In this document: piece after piece, positions 13,794 to 14,249 of the stretch | Position numbering within the stretch: position 1 is the first letter of the stretch | How the letters are laid out: the number at the start of each line of letters is the position of its first letter | The notes under the pieces: generated by a model | The model's database searches: none | What the model saw: only the letters and a program-made list of their open reading frames with translations | Told to the model about the DNA's origin: nothing | Assembly: GCA_910584115.1 (NCBI GenBank) | Contig: CAJTYN010000015.1 | Coordinates: forward strand, 1 to 14,249 | DNA: 14,249 nt | Reading direction: 5' to 3' | DNA from: an uncultured Lachnospiraceae bacterium | GTDB taxonomy: Bacteria; Bacillota; Clostridia; Lachnospirales; Lachnospiraceae | Position numbers and translations under genes: made by a program

Positions 13794-13826
13794 AGCCCGC
13801 TGAAAAGGATATCTTCTGGGCGGGCT
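13794..13826 (-). terminator. Hairpin downstream of SRP RNA, possible terminator
   Basis: AGCCCGC and GCGGGCT (13794-13800 and 13820-13826) form a 7-bp GC-rich stem. On the minus strand it lies about 45 bases past the mature end of SRP RNA and is followed by TTATCATATAAT, a poor T-tract. It may end the ffs transcript, while the -10 candidate of the peptidase gene lies immediately behind. Nothing else is seen in 13712-13870. Confidence 0.4.
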
Positions 13827-13870
13827 GGATCTGTATTCTCTATATGAATGTATGAGGTTCTTTATTTTTT

Positions 13871-14132
13871 CCGTGCGCCGCACCTCGAAAACCTATCACA
13901 GACGTTACTCCTACAGCCAACTCGGCCCAGGTGCCCTTACGGCACACAGGAGATCCTGCTTAGTGCTGCTCCATTCCTGACCTGACACGGTTCACAGGGT
14001 CCTGTTGCGTAAGACCCAGACGTCAACGCCGCTTATAAAAGGCAGCTCTCCAATAGGAGTCCTCAGATTGGCATCACCCCTGCTGTAGCGGATTGCAGGT
14101 AGAGGGCACCGCTAACTCCCCGGCTGCACGGA
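13871..14132 (-). ncRNA. ffs: Signal recognition particle RNA, large Gram-positive type
   Basis: About 262 nt, close to the 271 nt of B. subtilis scRNA. On the minus strand the 5' part (GGGGAGTTAGCGGTGCCCTC, then ACCTGCAATCCGCT) is the Alu domain, and GTTGACGTCTGGGTCTTACG follows as in B. subtilis. The S-domain helix 8 carries CCGTGTCAGGTC, the GGAA tetraloop (13977-13974) and GGAGCAGCA, the Ffh-binding signature. GTGCCGTAAGGGCACCTGGG and GCCGAGTTGGC complete the 3' half. The ends CCGTGC and GCACGG pair to close the molecule and define 13871 and about 14132. The tetraloop is closed by A-U instead of the usual C-G pair, a change on both sides that keeps pairing. The RNA works with Ffh in targeting membrane proteins. 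Confidence 0.97.
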
Positions 14133-14137
14133 CTTTA

Positions 14138-14166
14138 ATTATAACCGGTTTCTTCTGTAAAGTCAA
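14138..14166 (-). promoter_or_regulatory. Promoter of SRP RNA
   Basis: TTGACT (14166-14161) and TATAAT (14143-14138) are separated by 17 bases on the minus strand. The predicted start at about 14131-14132 coincides with the 5' end given by the closing helix of the RNA. Confidence 0.88.
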
Positions 14167-14189
14167 CAGCTTAGTAAAGAGAATATCCG

Positions 14190-14249
14190 TTAAGGATAGA
14201 TTTTTCTTATCACGGCCACATCTTTTTCATCACAGAGGAGGCGGTCGGC
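14190..14249 (-). CDS. Possible C-terminal end of a gene entering from the right edge
   Basis: The last 19 codons of an open frame, reading ADRLLCDEKDVAVIRKIYP then TAA, are visible on the minus strand upstream of ffs. The residue mix looks protein-like and the other two frames on this strand hit stops. A weak TATCC/GGATA hairpin (14184-14198) with T-rich sequence follows the stop. Too short to identify; it could be chance. Confidence 0.3.
   Translation of the reverse strand, partial: ADRLLCDEKDVAVIRKIYP

Noticed and set aside
13871..14132. Possible T-box, riboswitch or tmRNA in the structured right-end region
   Set aside because: The Ffh-binding signature, Alu-domain sequence and closing helix identify SRP RNA.

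Overview
The window looks like chromosomal DNA from a Gram-positive anaerobe, most likely a gut Lachnospiraceae (Clostridium cluster XIVa) species. The reasons are an oxygen-independent class III ribonucleotide reductase, a large Bacillus/Clostridium-type SRP RNA with an Alu domain, strong GGAGG ribosome-binding sites, sigma-A promoters close to consensus, and a D-psicose (allulose) 3-epimerase resembling my recollection of the Clostridium scindens and C. cellulolyticum enzymes. The organism call is inference from the sequence alone. I see no IS element, phage gene, CRISPR array or tRNA.

Layout, left to right. (1) 1-1736, minus strand: an operon of a TetR regulator, a small cysteine-rich flavoprotein reductase and a lipoprotein flavodoxin cut by the window edge. 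It is read from a consensus promoter that carries two palindromic operators. (2) 1798-4076, plus strand: nrdD (anaerobic ribonucleotide reductase) with its own promoter, two NrdR-type boxes and a strong terminator; no nrdG follows. (3) 4114-5380: a divergent pair, an 85-aa conserved-looking protein (minus) and a 254-aa charged coiled-coil protein (plus), with a 14-bp perfect palindrome between them. (4) 5416-7732, plus strand: a rare-sugar operon of an autoregulated LacI repressor, a 38-codon remnant of a short-chain dehydrogenase whose middle has been deleted in frame, and an intact allulose epimerase. (5) 7891-8529, minus strand: a phosphoribosyltransferase-like protein whose PRPP motif lacks the usual acidic pair. 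(6) 8629-12503, plus strand: a probable envelope operon of a secreted glucosaminidase, AsnB-type glutamine amidotransferase and a membrane-anchored GT2 glycosyltransferase, the last two translationally coupled, closed by a strong bidirectional terminator. (7) 12596-13711, minus strand: a membrane-anchored C39-like cysteine peptidase. (8) 13871-14166, minus strand: SRP RNA (ffs) with its promoter, and possibly the last codons of another gene at the right edge.

The main observation outside genes is a 44-bp repeat present twice (7827-7870 plus; 12520-12563 minus), 39 of 44 bases identical. Each copy lies in the gap between two convergent genes. The other notable item is the internally deleted dehydrogenase inside the allulose operon. 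I do not see convincing evidence for a wholly new multi-gene system. The best candidates for something undescribed are the repeat family, the PRTase-like protein and the glucosaminidase-AsnB-GT2 operon.
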